A DNA stretch of 21,885 nt from the IMG/VR virus record IMGVR_UViG_3300045747_000569, positions 1-21,885 of that record. The stretch is one strand, 5' to 3'. This DNA is from a virus. Under the pieces are notes generated by a model. It did not search any database and had not been told where the DNA came from. It saw nothing but the letters and a program-made list of their open reading frames with translations. The position numbers were made by a program, and so were the translations under genes. Of this stretch, positions 1 through 7,286 are shown piece after piece (the first letter of the stretch is position 1; every line of letters starts with the position of its first letter).

Positions 1-95
1 AAGGCGGCGCCGACACCCTCGACAACCTGGCGCCCGTCTGCCACGCCTGCCACCAGGTCAAGACACATACCGAGGCGATGCGCGGCCAGCGATGA
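1..95 (+). CDS. HNH endonuclease, C-terminal end only (5' truncated by window)
   Basis: Only the last 30 codons are present, read from position 3 to the TGA at 93-95. They spell the C-terminal half of an HNH nuclease zinc-bound beta-beta-alpha motif: GGADTLDNLAPVCHACH followed by QVKTHTEAMRGQR. The Asp-Asn-Leu, the CxxC pair and the Cys-His followed by Lys-Thr are typical of phage HNH proteins encoded next to terminase. In HK97-like phages such HNH proteins (HK97 gp74) assist terminase in DNA packaging. The position just upstream of the small terminase gene fits that role. The first His of the motif lies outside the window. Confidence 0.85.
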   Translation, partial: GGADTLDNLAPVCHACHQVKTHTEAMRGQR

Positions 96-188
96 ACAGA
101 ACGAATCAGACGGGTCGCGGGGCCTTCGAATGGCTAGGAAGTGGGGGCGCCCAGACACCGCGCAGTGTCCAAACGCGAGTGAAAGTCA

Positions 189-221
189 GTTCAAAACCCT
201 CGTGTTTCAAAAGTTTCAAAG
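189..221. repeat. Short direct repeats GTTTCAAA in the gap before small terminase
   Basis: The 137-nt gap between the HNH gene and the small terminase gene (96-232) holds no gene. It contains GTTTCAAA twice in tandem (204-211 and 213-220), with a close variant GTTCAAAA at 189-196. These A/T-rich iterons stand out in a GC-rich sequence. A site next to HNH and terminase genes could be a terminase recognition site (cos or pac), but that is inference from position. The rest of the gap shows no clear promoter or terminator. Confidence 0.4.
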
Positions 222-232
222 CCAGGTGACTC

Positions 233-781
233 ATGGGCGGTCGAGGTAGCGGCGGACGGCGCGTCGGGTCGGGACAGAAGAAGAAGTTGGCGGTCGTCGT
301 CCGGCATCCGAGCGCCCCGGCGGACGCAGGCGCTGTGATCGACGCCATGGACCCGCCGGCCGAGCTCCAGGGGGACGCGGCGGAGCTGGCGAACCTCGTC
401 TCACAGCTCGCGTTCCTGCAGCAGGCGTCAGGGCCGGGCGAGCCGAACCCGCAGATCGCCGAGATCCAGGCGCACGTGAACGAACTCGAGGCCCACGCCC
501 ACGCGCTGGCGATCTGGCAGGAACTGGCCCCGCAGGCGACCGCGGCGCGCACGTTGACGCCGGCGACGTCGGCCGCGTTCGTGATGCTCTGCCGGGCCGT
601 CGTGCTCGAGCGGGCGCTCTCCGCCTCGCCGTCGACCGCCGGCGGCCCGAATCACCGGGGGCTGCAGCATCGGGTGGCGACCTGGATGAAGGACTTCTGT
701 CTGTCGCCGTTTGGGAAGCCGCTGTCTGAGGCGACGCCGGCCGCGGCCTCCGTCAGTCGGTGGGGTAGTGCGCTGAAATGA
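233..781 (+). CDS. Terminase small subunit, P27-like
   Basis: The 182-aa protein would recognise phage DNA and deliver it to the large terminase at the portal. The Gly/Arg-rich start (MGGRGSGGRR) is typical of P27-type small terminases. Residues about 125-160 (LAIWQELAPQ, then a helical stretch with LTPATSAAF and a Cys-Arg-containing helix) match the central pattern of that family. A helical region with QLAFLQQ and AHVNELEAHAHAL around residues 60-120 may be a coiled coil or multimerisation segment. The ATG is preceded by AGGTGA six bases upstream. The stop overlaps the next start as ATGA. The family assignment is recalled from pattern, not from a search. Confidence 0.75.
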   Translation: MGGRGSGGRRVGSGQKKKLAVVVRHPSAPADAGAVIDAMDPPAELQGDAAELANLVSQLAFLQQASGPGEPNPQIAEIQAHVNELEAHAHALAIWQELAPQATAARTLTPATSAAFVMLCRAVVLERALSASPSTAGGPNHRGLQHRVATWMKDFCLSPFGKPLSEATPAAASVSRWGSALK

Positions 782-1689
782 GCACATCCGCCGGCGCGCG
801 CGCGGTCCGGCTCATCAATCTGCTCACGCATTCGTCGGGTACGTTCGGCCGCCAGCCGTTCAACCTGCGGCCGTGGCAGCAGCGCATCATCCGGAAGCTC
901 TTTCGCACGCGGCCGGACGGCCTCCGGATCTATCGCACCTGTCTGTTGATGTTGCCGAGGAAGAACGGGAAGACCGAGCTCGCCGCGGCCATCGCGATCT
1001 ACTGCCTCCTCTTCGACCAGCCGCCGGAAATTGGCGGGGAAATCTATCTGGCCGCGGCGGACAAGGAGCAGGCCTCGAAGGTGTTCCTCGCGATGGTCGC
1101 GATGATCGAGAACGATGCGGAACTGGACGCGCAGGTCGAGATCATCCGGTCTACGTTCCGGATCACCCATCGCGCGAGCGGGAGCTTCTGCCGGGTCATC
1201 TCCGCGGAGGCCTACACGGCGCATTCCTTCAACGCGAGCGTGGTCATCTACGACGAGCTCCACTGCGCGCCGACGCGTGATCTCTGGGACGTCCTGGTCA
1301 CCAGCCAGGGCGCTCGCGCGCAGCCGCTCATGATCGCCATCTCGACCGCCGGCTTCGACAAGCAGTCGATCCTCTACGAGCTTTACAGCCACGCGAAGCG
1401 CGTGCTCGAGAACCCGTCCCTCGATCCGACGTTTCTCCCGATCATCTACGAGATGCCCGTCGACGCGGACTGGACCGATGAACGCGAGTGGCGCAAGGCC
1501 AATCCCGCGCTGGGGGATTTCCGCAGCCTCGAAGAAATGCGGACCTCGAACCAGCGCGCGCAGCAGATCCCCGCGTTTGAAATGGCCTGGCGGCGGCTGT
1601 ACGGCAACCAGTGGACGGAAAGCGCCGAACGGTGGGTGAGTCTCGCCGCCTGGGATGTCTGTAACGTCTGCGCGGAGCCTGCCGCATGA
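778..1689 (+). CDS. Terminase large subunit, N-terminal ATPase part (split gene)
   Basis: This 303-aa ORF encodes the packaging motor ATPase of an HK97-type (Terminase_1) large terminase. Visible motifs are the adenine-binding region FNLRPWQQ (28-35), the Walker A-like loop LPRKNGKTE (59-67), the Walker B strand VVIYDE (155-160) with the catalytic Glu, and the coupling motif AISTAG (187-192). The family is normally one chain of about 500-560 aa with a C-terminal nuclease. Here the reading frame ends at residue 303, just after the AWDVCNV linker region, and the nuclease follows as a separate ORF in another frame. The stop (TGA) overlaps the ATG of that ORF. It is either a true two-chain terminase or the result of a one-base change in the phage or in the assembly. 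Confidence 0.85.
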   Translation: MSTSAGARAVRLINLLTHSSGTFGRQPFNLRPWQQRIIRKLFRTRPDGLRIYRTCLLMLPRKNGKTELAAAIAIYCLLFDQPPEIGGEIYLAAADKEQASKVFLAMVAMIENDAELDAQVEIIRSTFRITHRASGSFCRVISAEAYTAHSFNASVVIYDELHCAPTRDLWDVLVTSQGARAQPLMIAISTAGFDKQSILYELYSHAKRVLENPSLDPTFLPIIYEMPVDADWTDEREWRKANPALGDFRSLEEMRTSNQRAQQIPAFEMAWRRLYGNQWTESAERWVSLAAWDVCNVCAEPAA

Positions 1690-2348
1690 CCCGCACCGAG
1701 TTCCGCGCTCGACTCAAAGGCCGACTCTGCTACGTGGGGATGGACCTCTCGTCCACGAAGGATCTGACCGCCCTGGCCGCCGTCTTTCCCGACGACGAAG
1801 GTCCGGGCTTCGACGTGCTGGCCGAGTTCTTCATGCCGCACGACAACATCCTCGAGCGCGTGACACGGGACCGGGTGCCGTACGACCAGTGGGAGCGGGA
1901 CGGGTTCATCCTCGCGACGCCGGGCAACCGCGTGGACTACCAGGTCGTCCGCCGGGTGCTGAACGAGTGGGCGCTCGAGTTCTCGATGCAGGAAGTGGCG
2001 TTTGACCCCTGGAACGCGACCGGCTTGATTCAGGAGCTCCAGGACCAGGACGGGTTCACCTGTGTCCCGATCCGGCAGGGGTTCCGATCCTTGTCGGCCC
2101 CGACGAAGTCGCTCGAAACGGCTATCCTCACGACGCGCCTGCGGCATGATGGACACCCCGTGCTCCGGTGGTGCATCGGGAACGCCGCGGCTGAGCAGGA
2201 CGCGACAGGGAATATCAAGCTGTCGAAGAAAGTCTCGACCGAACGGATCGACGGGGCCGCCGCGCTGGTCAATGCCATAGACCGAATGGACCGGCACGCC
2301 GGCGCCGACATGGGGCCTGCACAGGATCCCTACCTGGTGGTCGCCTGA
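1686..2348 (+). CDS. Terminase large subunit, C-terminal nuclease part (split gene)
   Basis: This 220-aa ORF carries the RNase H-like headful/cos nuclease domain of the large terminase. The three expected acidic residues are visible: D20 in YVGMDLSSTKDLTAL, D107 in EVAFDPWNA, and D189 in RIDGAAALVNA. The start ATG lies in an ATGA overlap with the ATPase ORF. It has GGAG at 1674-1677, eight bases upstream, so independent or coupled initiation is believable. The ORF is in the -1 frame relative to the ATPase ORF. An in-frame stop at 1662-1664 limits any frameshift to the following 25 bases, where no slippery run is seen. Together the two parts total 523 aa, the normal length of the intact protein. 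Confidence 0.85.
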   Translation: MTRTEFRARLKGRLCYVGMDLSSTKDLTALAAVFPDDEGPGFDVLAEFFMPHDNILERVTRDRVPYDQWERDGFILATPGNRVDYQVVRRVLNEWALEFSMQEVAFDPWNATGLIQELQDQDGFTCVPIRQGFRSLSAPTKSLETAILTTRLRHDGHPVLRWCIGNAAAEQDATGNIKLSKKVSTERIDGAAALVNAIDRMDRHAGADMGPAQDPYLVVA

Positions 2349-2528
2349 ATGAAGCGCACGCATCCCGGCCGCCCGCGCGTCGACGACGACGACGAGACCG
2401 TCGAGGTAGGCGTGTCGATCCCCTTGAAGCAATACGACGGCTACGCGACCCGGGCCCTGCGGGAGGACGTGAGCGTGCCCGAGATCATCCGCCGCGAGCT
2501 GCAGGGGAAGCCCCGGCGCCTCGAATAA
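2349..2528 (+). CDS. Small ribbon-helix-helix DNA-binding protein
   Basis: The 59-aa protein begins with a basic segment (MKRTHPGRPRV), an Asp/Glu run, then TVEVGVSIPLKQYDGYATRA and REDVSVPEIIRRELQG. That is a beta strand with alternating residues followed by two helices, with SVPEIIRREL as the second helix, as in CopG/Arc-type regulators. Such proteins bind DNA as dimers through the strand. The ATG directly follows the TGA of the terminase nuclease ORF with no spacer. A regulator inside a packaging operon, followed by a hairpin, could act on late transcription or on packaging. No target operator was identified. Confidence 0.65.
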   Translation: MKRTHPGRPRVDDDDETVEVGVSIPLKQYDGYATRALREDVSVPEIIRRELQGKPRRLE

Positions 2529-2561
2529 ACATCGACAAACCCTGCGATCCGACCCCGACAC

Positions 2562-2588
2562 CCCACACTGGTCCGTGTGGGTTTCTCC
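2562..2588 (+). terminator. Terminator-like hairpin after the RHH gene
   Basis: CCCACAC at 2562-2568 pairs perfectly with GTGTGGG at 2575-2581 around a six-base loop, and TTTCTCC follows. The stem is seven base pairs, GC-rich and followed by a short T-rich run. It resembles a weak intrinsic terminator or attenuator located 33 nt after the RHH stop codon and just upstream of the next small gene. The T-run is imperfect, so partial read-through into the portal operon is likely. Confidence 0.5.
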
Positions 2589-2596
2589 CGCTAGTT

Positions 2597-2824
2597 ATGC
2601 GCTGGTTGTGCTTCTGGCGACCGCCGTGTCTCCTGCGTCGCGTGATTGTGAATTTCACGCACGACCCGACGGAAGCGATCGAGGGCGTGTTGTACGCGTA
2701 CCGGGGCGGGTGGCTGACGCTCAAGGAGTGCTCACCCCTCAAGGCCGGCCAGGTGCCCGGGAAGATTCCCGGCGACGTCGTCGTGCATCGCGATCGGATC
2801 GCCTTCCTGCAGGTGGCCCCGTGA
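2597..2824 (+). CDS. Small phage protein of unknown function, upstream of portal
   Basis: This 75-aa protein starts with a basic, aromatic N-terminus (MRWLCFWRPPCLLRRV). Beta-rich sequence follows: IEGVLYAYRGGWLTLKEC, then GKIPGDVVVHRDRIAFLQV. Small proteins of this shape (a short beta barrel ending with a V-x-F-L-Q strand) are often encoded just before the portal gene in HK97-like phages. Their role is not known to me. The ORF overlaps the portal start as GTGA. No strong ribosome binding site is visible before the ATG, and a GTG at 2642 is an alternative start. Confidence 0.6.
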   Translation: MRWLCFWRPPCLLRRVIVNFTHDPTEAIEGVLYAYRGGWLTLKECSPLKAGQVPGKIPGDVVVHRDRIAFLQVAP

Positions 2825-4323
2825 TCGTCCGGACATTCGAAGGACTGCAGGCGCTCACCGCCCAACAGCCCACGTGGGGATCGCACGGCTCCTCGTTACG
2901 CCTGTACGATCAGCACCAGTCGTATGCCGAGATTTATCGCCGGGATCCGAACATGCGGATCCCGATCGACTTCCTGATGCGCAACGTCGCGCATCTCTCA
3001 CCGCCCCAGGTGTTTCGCCGCGTCTCGGATACCGATCGGGTTCGGCTCACGAATCACCCACTCGCGCGCTGGCTGAAATACCCGAACCCCGCGACGACCG
3101 GCTATCGCTTGTTCGAAACCCTGATGGGCGACCTCGGGGTCTACATGGAGGCGTTTTGGCTCAAGGTGCGGTACGACGACGCCGCCGGGGCCCAGATCGG
3201 CCTGCTCGCGCTGCCGCCCCAGGAGATGGCGATCCAGGGCGGGGTCTTACCCGCTGAGTTCCGCTGGACCTCGAACGGGCAAGAGCGCGCGTTTCCCCCG
3301 TCTGAGATCGTCTACTTCAACGGGTACAACCCGATCGATCGCTTGCGCGGGCTCTCCCTCTTCGAGACGCTGCGATCCATTGCGGCCGAAGACGCGGCGG
3401 CCAGTGAACATCGCGAAAGCTTCTGGCGCAACGCGTCCCGCCAGGAGGGGGTCATCGAACAGGCGACCGACGCGCCCGCCGGTAAGTGGTCGCCCGACCA
3501 GAAGAACGCCTGGCGCGATCAGTGGCAGGCGCGCCACACCGGGTCGGCGGCGGGCCAGGTCGCCCTCTTGGAACCGGGCTGGTCCTTCAAGGCCGGATCG
3601 TTCTCCCCCAAAGACGCCGAGTACATCGCCGGCATGAAGGCGCGGCGCGAGGTCTCCGCGGCCGGCTGGCACGCCCCGCAACCGTTTGTCGGCATCCTCG
3701 ATCACGCCACCTTCAGCAACATCCGAGAGCAACACAAGAACCTCTACCAGGACGTGCTCGGCCCAACGTTTGAAATGATCATCCAGGAGCTCGAACGCCA
3801 GGTGCTCCCTGAATGTGATGACCAGGATCGCATCTACCTCGAGTACAACGTGGCGGCGAAGCTCGCCGGCACACCGGAAGAGCGCGCGACCTCCATGCAG
3901 GTCTCGATTGGCCGCCCGTGGCGCACCGTGAACGAAGGCCGCGCCCTCGACAACCTCCCGCGTCTCGACGACCCCGAGCTCGACACCGTCGCGCCCCAAC
4001 AGGGCGGCCCGTCTGATGCGACCGCGCACCCCGAGAAGGCGACGGCGCCGATGATGACCAAGCCGGGCGATGCGACCGACAGCGCGGCCGAGACGATCAT
4101 CCGGCAGTTCTGGGCGCGGCAGTCCGACCGGATCCTGAAAATGCCCGCGGACGAACGCGCGCTGTTCTTCGATGCCGCGCGATGGGACGCGGAATTGAGC
4201 CACGACCTCGGCGGACAAGACGCCTGGGCACACGCGATCAACCTCGAGACCGTCGCGTTGCTCGAGGCGGGCGCGCCCGCGTTCGCCCGCAACCGGCCGG
4301 TGAAGGAGCCGCTCCATGGCTGA
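2821..4323 (+). CDS. Portal protein, HK97 type
   Basis: The 500-aa protein forms the dodecameric channel through which DNA enters and leaves the head. I chose the GTG at 2821 because it overlaps the upstream stop as GTGA and begins at the conserved part; the frame is open further upstream, to 2575. Typical portal features are the helical N-terminus, the segment NHPLARWLKYPNP with an MGDLGVYMEAFW strand, the PPSEIVYFNGYNPIDRLRGL loop, SPKDAEYIAGMKARREV and the VGILDHATFSNIREQHKNLY region before the clip and crown. GRPWRTVNEGRALDNLPRL follows near residue 364. The last roughly 110 residues are a polar linker followed by a helical tail (RQSDRILKM, RWDAELSHDL). Confidence 0.9.
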   Translation: MIVRTFEGLQALTAQQPTWGSHGSSLRLYDQHQSYAEIYRRDPNMRIPIDFLMRNVAHLSPPQVFRRVSDTDRVRLTNHPLARWLKYPNPATTGYRLFETLMGDLGVYMEAFWLKVRYDDAAGAQIGLLALPPQEMAIQGGVLPAEFRWTSNGQERAFPPSEIVYFNGYNPIDRLRGLSLFETLRSIAAEDAAASEHRESFWRNASRQEGVIEQATDAPAGKWSPDQKNAWRDQWQARHTGSAAGQVALLEPGWSFKAGSFSPKDAEYIAGMKARREVSAAGWHAPQPFVGILDHATFSNIREQHKNLYQDVLGPTFEMIIQELERQVLPECDDQDRIYLEYNVAAKLAGTPEERATSMQVSIGRPWRTVNEGRALDNLPRLDDPELDTVAPQQGGPSDATAHPEKATAPMMTKPGDATDSAAETIIRQFWARQSDRILKMPADERALFFDAARWDAELSHDLGGQDAWAHAINLETVALLEAGAPAFARNRPVKEPLHG

Positions 4324-5290
4324 CCGCTACGCGCGGATCATCACGCTCGTACAGGACATGCCGTGGGCGATCCTCCCGGCGAAGCTCGCCGCGATCAAGT
4401 CGCTCCTGCAGCTCCGATCGGCTGGACTCACGTTGACGGCGGAGGATGTGCGCGCGCGCCTCGGGGGGGATCCGCCGACGCGCCAGGACCCGCGCATCAA
4501 CGGCGCCGGCGTGGCCGTGCTCCCGGTCTTCGGCGTCATCGCCCAGCGGATGGATCTCTTCGCCGAGATGAGTGGTGGCACGTCCACCGAGACGCTCGCG
4601 CGCGACTTCCGCACGTTCCGCGATAACGCCCAGGTGAAGGCGATCGTGCTCGCGGTGGACTCACCCGGAGGCGGGGTCTACGGCATTGACGAACTCGCGA
4701 CCGAGATCCGCGCGGCCAGAGGCCTCAAGCCGATCGTCGCCGTGGCCGACAGCGTGGCGGCATCGGCCGCGTACTGGCTGGCGAGCCAAGCGGACGAGCT
4801 CATCGTGACACCCGGCGGACAAGTCGGCTCGATCGGCGTGTTCACCGCGCACGACGACGTCAGCAAGATGCTCGACGAACTCGGCGTCACAACGACCCTA
4901 ATCTCGGCCGGCAAATACAAGGTTGAAGCCAATCCCTTCGAGCCGCTCTCAAAGGACGCGAAGGCCGCCCTCCAGGCCACCGTCGATCAGTACTACGCCC
5001 GGTTCCTGCAAGCCGTAGCCGCGGGCCGGCACGTCTCCGCGGCCGCGGTCGAAGCCGGGTACGGCCAGGGCCGGATGCTGACGTCGGCCGACGCCCTGGC
5101 TGCCGGCATGGTCGATCGGATTGACACCTTGGACGCGACGATCGCGCGGCTCAGTGCCGTCGCGGCCGCGTCTGCCCTCAGCTCTCTGCACGCCACCGGC
5201 ACGGCCCAGGAACCCGTCAGGGTCACGGCCCAGGACCGTCGGCGGCAGTCCCAGCAACTCGCCCTCGCGGGCGCGCTGCTCGACCTGTAA
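4316..5290 (+). CDS. S49-family (SppA-like) prohead maturation protease
   Basis: The 324-aa serine protease would cleave the capsid and scaffold during head maturation. It shows SppA/lambda gpC-type landmarks: VLPVFGVIAQR (68-78), AVDSPGGGVYGIDELA (113-128), the nucleophile region SVAASAAYWLAS with Ser150, GGQVGSIGVF (167-176), and SAGKYK (197-202), which holds the probable general-base Lys. The start overlaps the portal gene by 8 nt. The C-terminal 120 residues (Gln/Ala-rich, helical) extend past the protease core and could help in scaffolding. A separate scaffold gene is absent, but the capsid protein has its own delta domain. The substrate is inferred from position. Confidence 0.88.
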   Translation: MADRYARIITLVQDMPWAILPAKLAAIKSLLQLRSAGLTLTAEDVRARLGGDPPTRQDPRINGAGVAVLPVFGVIAQRMDLFAEMSGGTSTETLARDFRTFRDNAQVKAIVLAVDSPGGGVYGIDELATEIRAARGLKPIVAVADSVAASAAYWLASQADELIVTPGGQVGSIGVFTAHDDVSKMLDELGVTTTLISAGKYKVEANPFEPLSKDAKAALQATVDQYYARFLQAVAAGRHVSAAAVEAGYGQGRMLTSADALAAGMVDRIDTLDATIARLSAVAAASALSSLHATGTAQEPVRVTAQDRRRQSQQLALAGALLDL

Positions 5291-5317
5291 CGGACCGCTT
5301 CACCGAAAGAAGAGCCT

Positions 5318-6556
5318 ATGAACATCGACGCCCTCAAACGCGACCTGGCCGCCAAGAAAGCCCAGATCGAGACCCTCAGCCAGAAGTCCCGCACCCTCGC
5401 CGAGCAGGAGAACCGCGCCCTGACCGACGCCGAGATGGCCGAGCTCACGGCGCTGATCGACGAGGGGAAGAACTTACGGGCCCGGATCGACCGCCTCGAA
5501 GGCCAGCAGTCCCAGATGGCCGAAATTGATCGGCTGACCGCCGGCATGACGCCCCCGGCGCCCGCGCGTGGTGCCGCCGCAGACCCGTCCGCCCGGCAGT
5601 ACCGATCGATGGGCGAAATGTTCGCGGCCGAAGCCGGCGAGTTCTTCCGCCAGGGTCGGCACCGGAACGCGGGGGCGTGGGTCTCACCGAGCGTCGAGTA
5701 CCGGGCGACCCTCATCGACACGACCGGGGGCTCGGGCGGGCCGTTGATCGTGCCGGACTATCGCCCCGGCCTGGTCGACCTGCGGTTTCAGGCCCCGACG
5801 ATCGCCGACCTCATCGCACCTGGCACGACCGACAGCAACGCGATCATCTACTTCAAGGAAACCACGTTCACGAACGCCGCGGCCGCCGTGGCCCAGGGCG
5901 CCGCGAAGCCTGAATCGGCCCTCGTCTACGAACAGGCGACCGATCCGGTGCAGAAGATCGCCCACTTCTTCGCGGTCACGAGTGAGGCGCTCGAGGACAT
6001 CCCGGCCATGCGCTCGATGATCGATGCGCGCGGGCGGTACGGCTTGCAGCTCGCGGAAGACAACGCGCTGCTCAACGGCGACGGCACCGCGCCGAACATC
6101 AGCGGCATTCTGGATCGGGCCGGGTTGGCCGCGGCGCAAGCGCGCGGCGCGGACAGCAACGCGGACGCGATCCTGAAAGAGATCAGCAAGATCGAAACGA
6201 CGTCGTTCGTCCCCGTGACGGGCATCGTCCTGAATCCTGCCAACTGGCAGACGATCCAGCTCACGAAGAACGCCGCCGGCAACTACCTGGGCACCGGGCC
6301 CTGGTCCGCGCCGCAGACGCCGATGCTGTGGGGCCTGCCGGTGGTCAAGACCTCGAAGATCGCGGCGAACCTCGGCCTCGTCGGCGACTTCCGCGGCTCC
6401 GCGCAGATCTTCCGCAAGGGCGGCGTGGTCGTGGTCGCGACGAACAGTCACAGCGACTGGTTTGTCTACAACAAAACCGCGGTGCTCTTCGAGGAGCGCC
6501 TCGCGCTGGCGGTGTACAGAGAATCGGCCTTCGGCACTGTGACGGGGTTGGCGTAA
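5318..6556 (+). CDS. Major capsid protein, HK97 fold
   Basis: This 412-aa protein builds the icosahedral shell. Residues 1-75 are a charged coiled coil (LKRDLAAKKAQIETLSQK and onward), matching the HK97 delta/scaffold domain that is cut off by the protease. The mature shell domain follows from about residue 100-120. It includes LIVPDYRPGLVDL, an E-loop-like segment with YFKETTFTNAAA and QGAAKPES, the helix EALEDIPAMRSMIDARG (spine region), and the A-domain strands around GIVLNPANWQ and LWGLPVVKTSKI. The C-terminal part reads AVLFEERLALAVYRESAF. The ATG is preceded by AAAGAAGAG. Cleavage probably falls in the linker near residues 85-120. Confidence 0.92.
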   Translation: MNIDALKRDLAAKKAQIETLSQKSRTLAEQENRALTDAEMAELTALIDEGKNLRARIDRLEGQQSQMAEIDRLTAGMTPPAPARGAAADPSARQYRSMGEMFAAEAGEFFRQGRHRNAGAWVSPSVEYRATLIDTTGGSGGPLIVPDYRPGLVDLRFQAPTIADLIAPGTTDSNAIIYFKETTFTNAAAAVAQGAAKPESALVYEQATDPVQKIAHFFAVTSEALEDIPAMRSMIDARGRYGLQLAEDNALLNGDGTAPNISGILDRAGLAAAQARGADSNADAILKEISKIETTSFVPVTGIVLNPANWQTIQLTKNAAGNYLGTGPWSAPQTPMLWGLPVVKTSKIAANLGLVGDFRGSAQIFRKGGVVVVATNSHSDWFVYNKTAVLFEERLALAVYRESAFGTVTGLA

Positions 6557-6578
6557 GGCAGCAGCAGTGCGCTAGATG

Positions 6579-6604
6579 GCGAGCCGGCCCGCGCGCTGGC
6601 TCGC
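6579..6604 (+). promoter_or_regulatory. GC hairpin after the capsid gene
   Basis: GCGAGCC at 6579-6585 is perfectly complementary to GGCTCGC at 6598-6604 across a 12-base loop, within the 96-nt gap after the capsid stop. No T-run follows (GTCCTTGCCC), so it is not a standard intrinsic terminator. It could act as an mRNA 3' stabiliser for the abundant capsid transcript or as a weak attenuator. High GC content makes chance stems common, so confidence is limited. Confidence 0.3.
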
Positions 6605-6652
6605 GTCCTTGCCCCCGAGGTGGTTCACGCGCGCTTCGAAGGAGTCTCGACA

Positions 6653-7024
6653 ATGGAACAGCCACGCTACGACGCCACGCAGAACAAATACGTGCGCGGC
6701 CAGGATCTGACACTCGTGGCGCCGGCCGCGCACACGGTCACCTTTACCGGCCCGGCGCAGAACTGCGCCGAGTACGGCGAAGGCGACTTCACCCTGACCG
6801 TCACGGCGAAGGCGGGCACGGCGCCGACGCTCGACGTGCAACTGCAAACCCGCGCGTACGGCGGCGCCTGGGCGAACGTCGGCGCGGCGTTCACGCAGAA
6901 GACCGACGCCGGTGCGCAGACCCTCACCGTCGACGGCTTTCGGGACGAAGTGCAGGCCGTGTGTACGATCGGTGGCAGCGCCGGCCAGTCCGTGACCTTC
7001 GGCGTGACGGGCGCGGTCAAGTAG
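6653..7024 (+). CDS. Probable head decoration or beta-rich structural protein
   Basis: The 123-aa protein is almost entirely beta-strand in character. It has no charged helices, and its pattern is TVTFTGPAQ, DFTLTVTAKAG, LDVQLQTRAYGGAWANVG, TLTVDGFRDEVQAVCTIGG and SVTFGVTGAV. This resembles small Ig-like or jelly-roll proteins that phages encode right after the capsid gene and that often decorate the head. The start at 6653 is preceded by GAAGGAG at good spacing; a GTG at 6620 in the same frame is less likely. The function is inferred from gene order and composition, and a tail role is not excluded. Confidence 0.55.
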   Translation: MEQPRYDATQNKYVRGQDLTLVAPAAHTVTFTGPAQNCAEYGEGDFTLTVTAKAGTAPTLDVQLQTRAYGGAWANVGAAFTQKTDAGAQTLTVDGFRDEVQAVCTIGGSAGQSVTFGVTGAVK

Positions 7025-7028
7025 GCCG

Positions 7029-7286
7029 ATGTTCCGTCAGGATCCCGGCCCCTGCCCGATCTGCGGCCACGCGCACACCGCGTGCACGGCGGACAGTGGG
7101 CCGATCCGTGTGGCACAACTCCCGCAGCGAGATGCCGCGGCGCCGTCGGCTCCGCTGGGAACTGCGGCCGCCCCGGCTCCAGATGCGGGACTCGCCGGCG
7201 CCGCGCCGCTCGTGGCGGACGTCGTCCAGGCGACGGAGACGCGCACGACCGGGACGGCTCGACGCCCCAAGAAGAAGGCCCGGTGA
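7029..7286 (+). CDS. Small zinc-finger-like protein in the head-tail region
   Basis: This 85-aa protein has an N-terminal CPICGHAHTAC motif, giving Cys-x-x-Cys plus His and Cys in a compact zinc-knuckle arrangement at residues 9-19. A low-complexity Ala/Pro linker follows, then a basic tail (TARRPKKKAR). Short proteins of this design with DPGPCPxCG and GPIxVxQLP are familiar from phage genomes, where they sit between capsid and connector genes, but their role is unknown to me. The basic tail suggests nucleic-acid contact. The stop overlaps the next GTG start as GTGA. Confidence 0.65.
   Translation: MFRQDPGPCPICGHAHTACTADSGPIRVAQLPQRDAAAPSAPLGTAAAPAPDAGLAGAAPLVADVVQATETRTTGTARRPKKKAR

Noticed and set aside
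1665-1689. Programmed -1 frameshift joining the terminase halves
   Set aside because: The window between the upstream stop in the second frame and the ATGA has no slippery heptamer; restart at the ATG with GGAG upstream is simpler.
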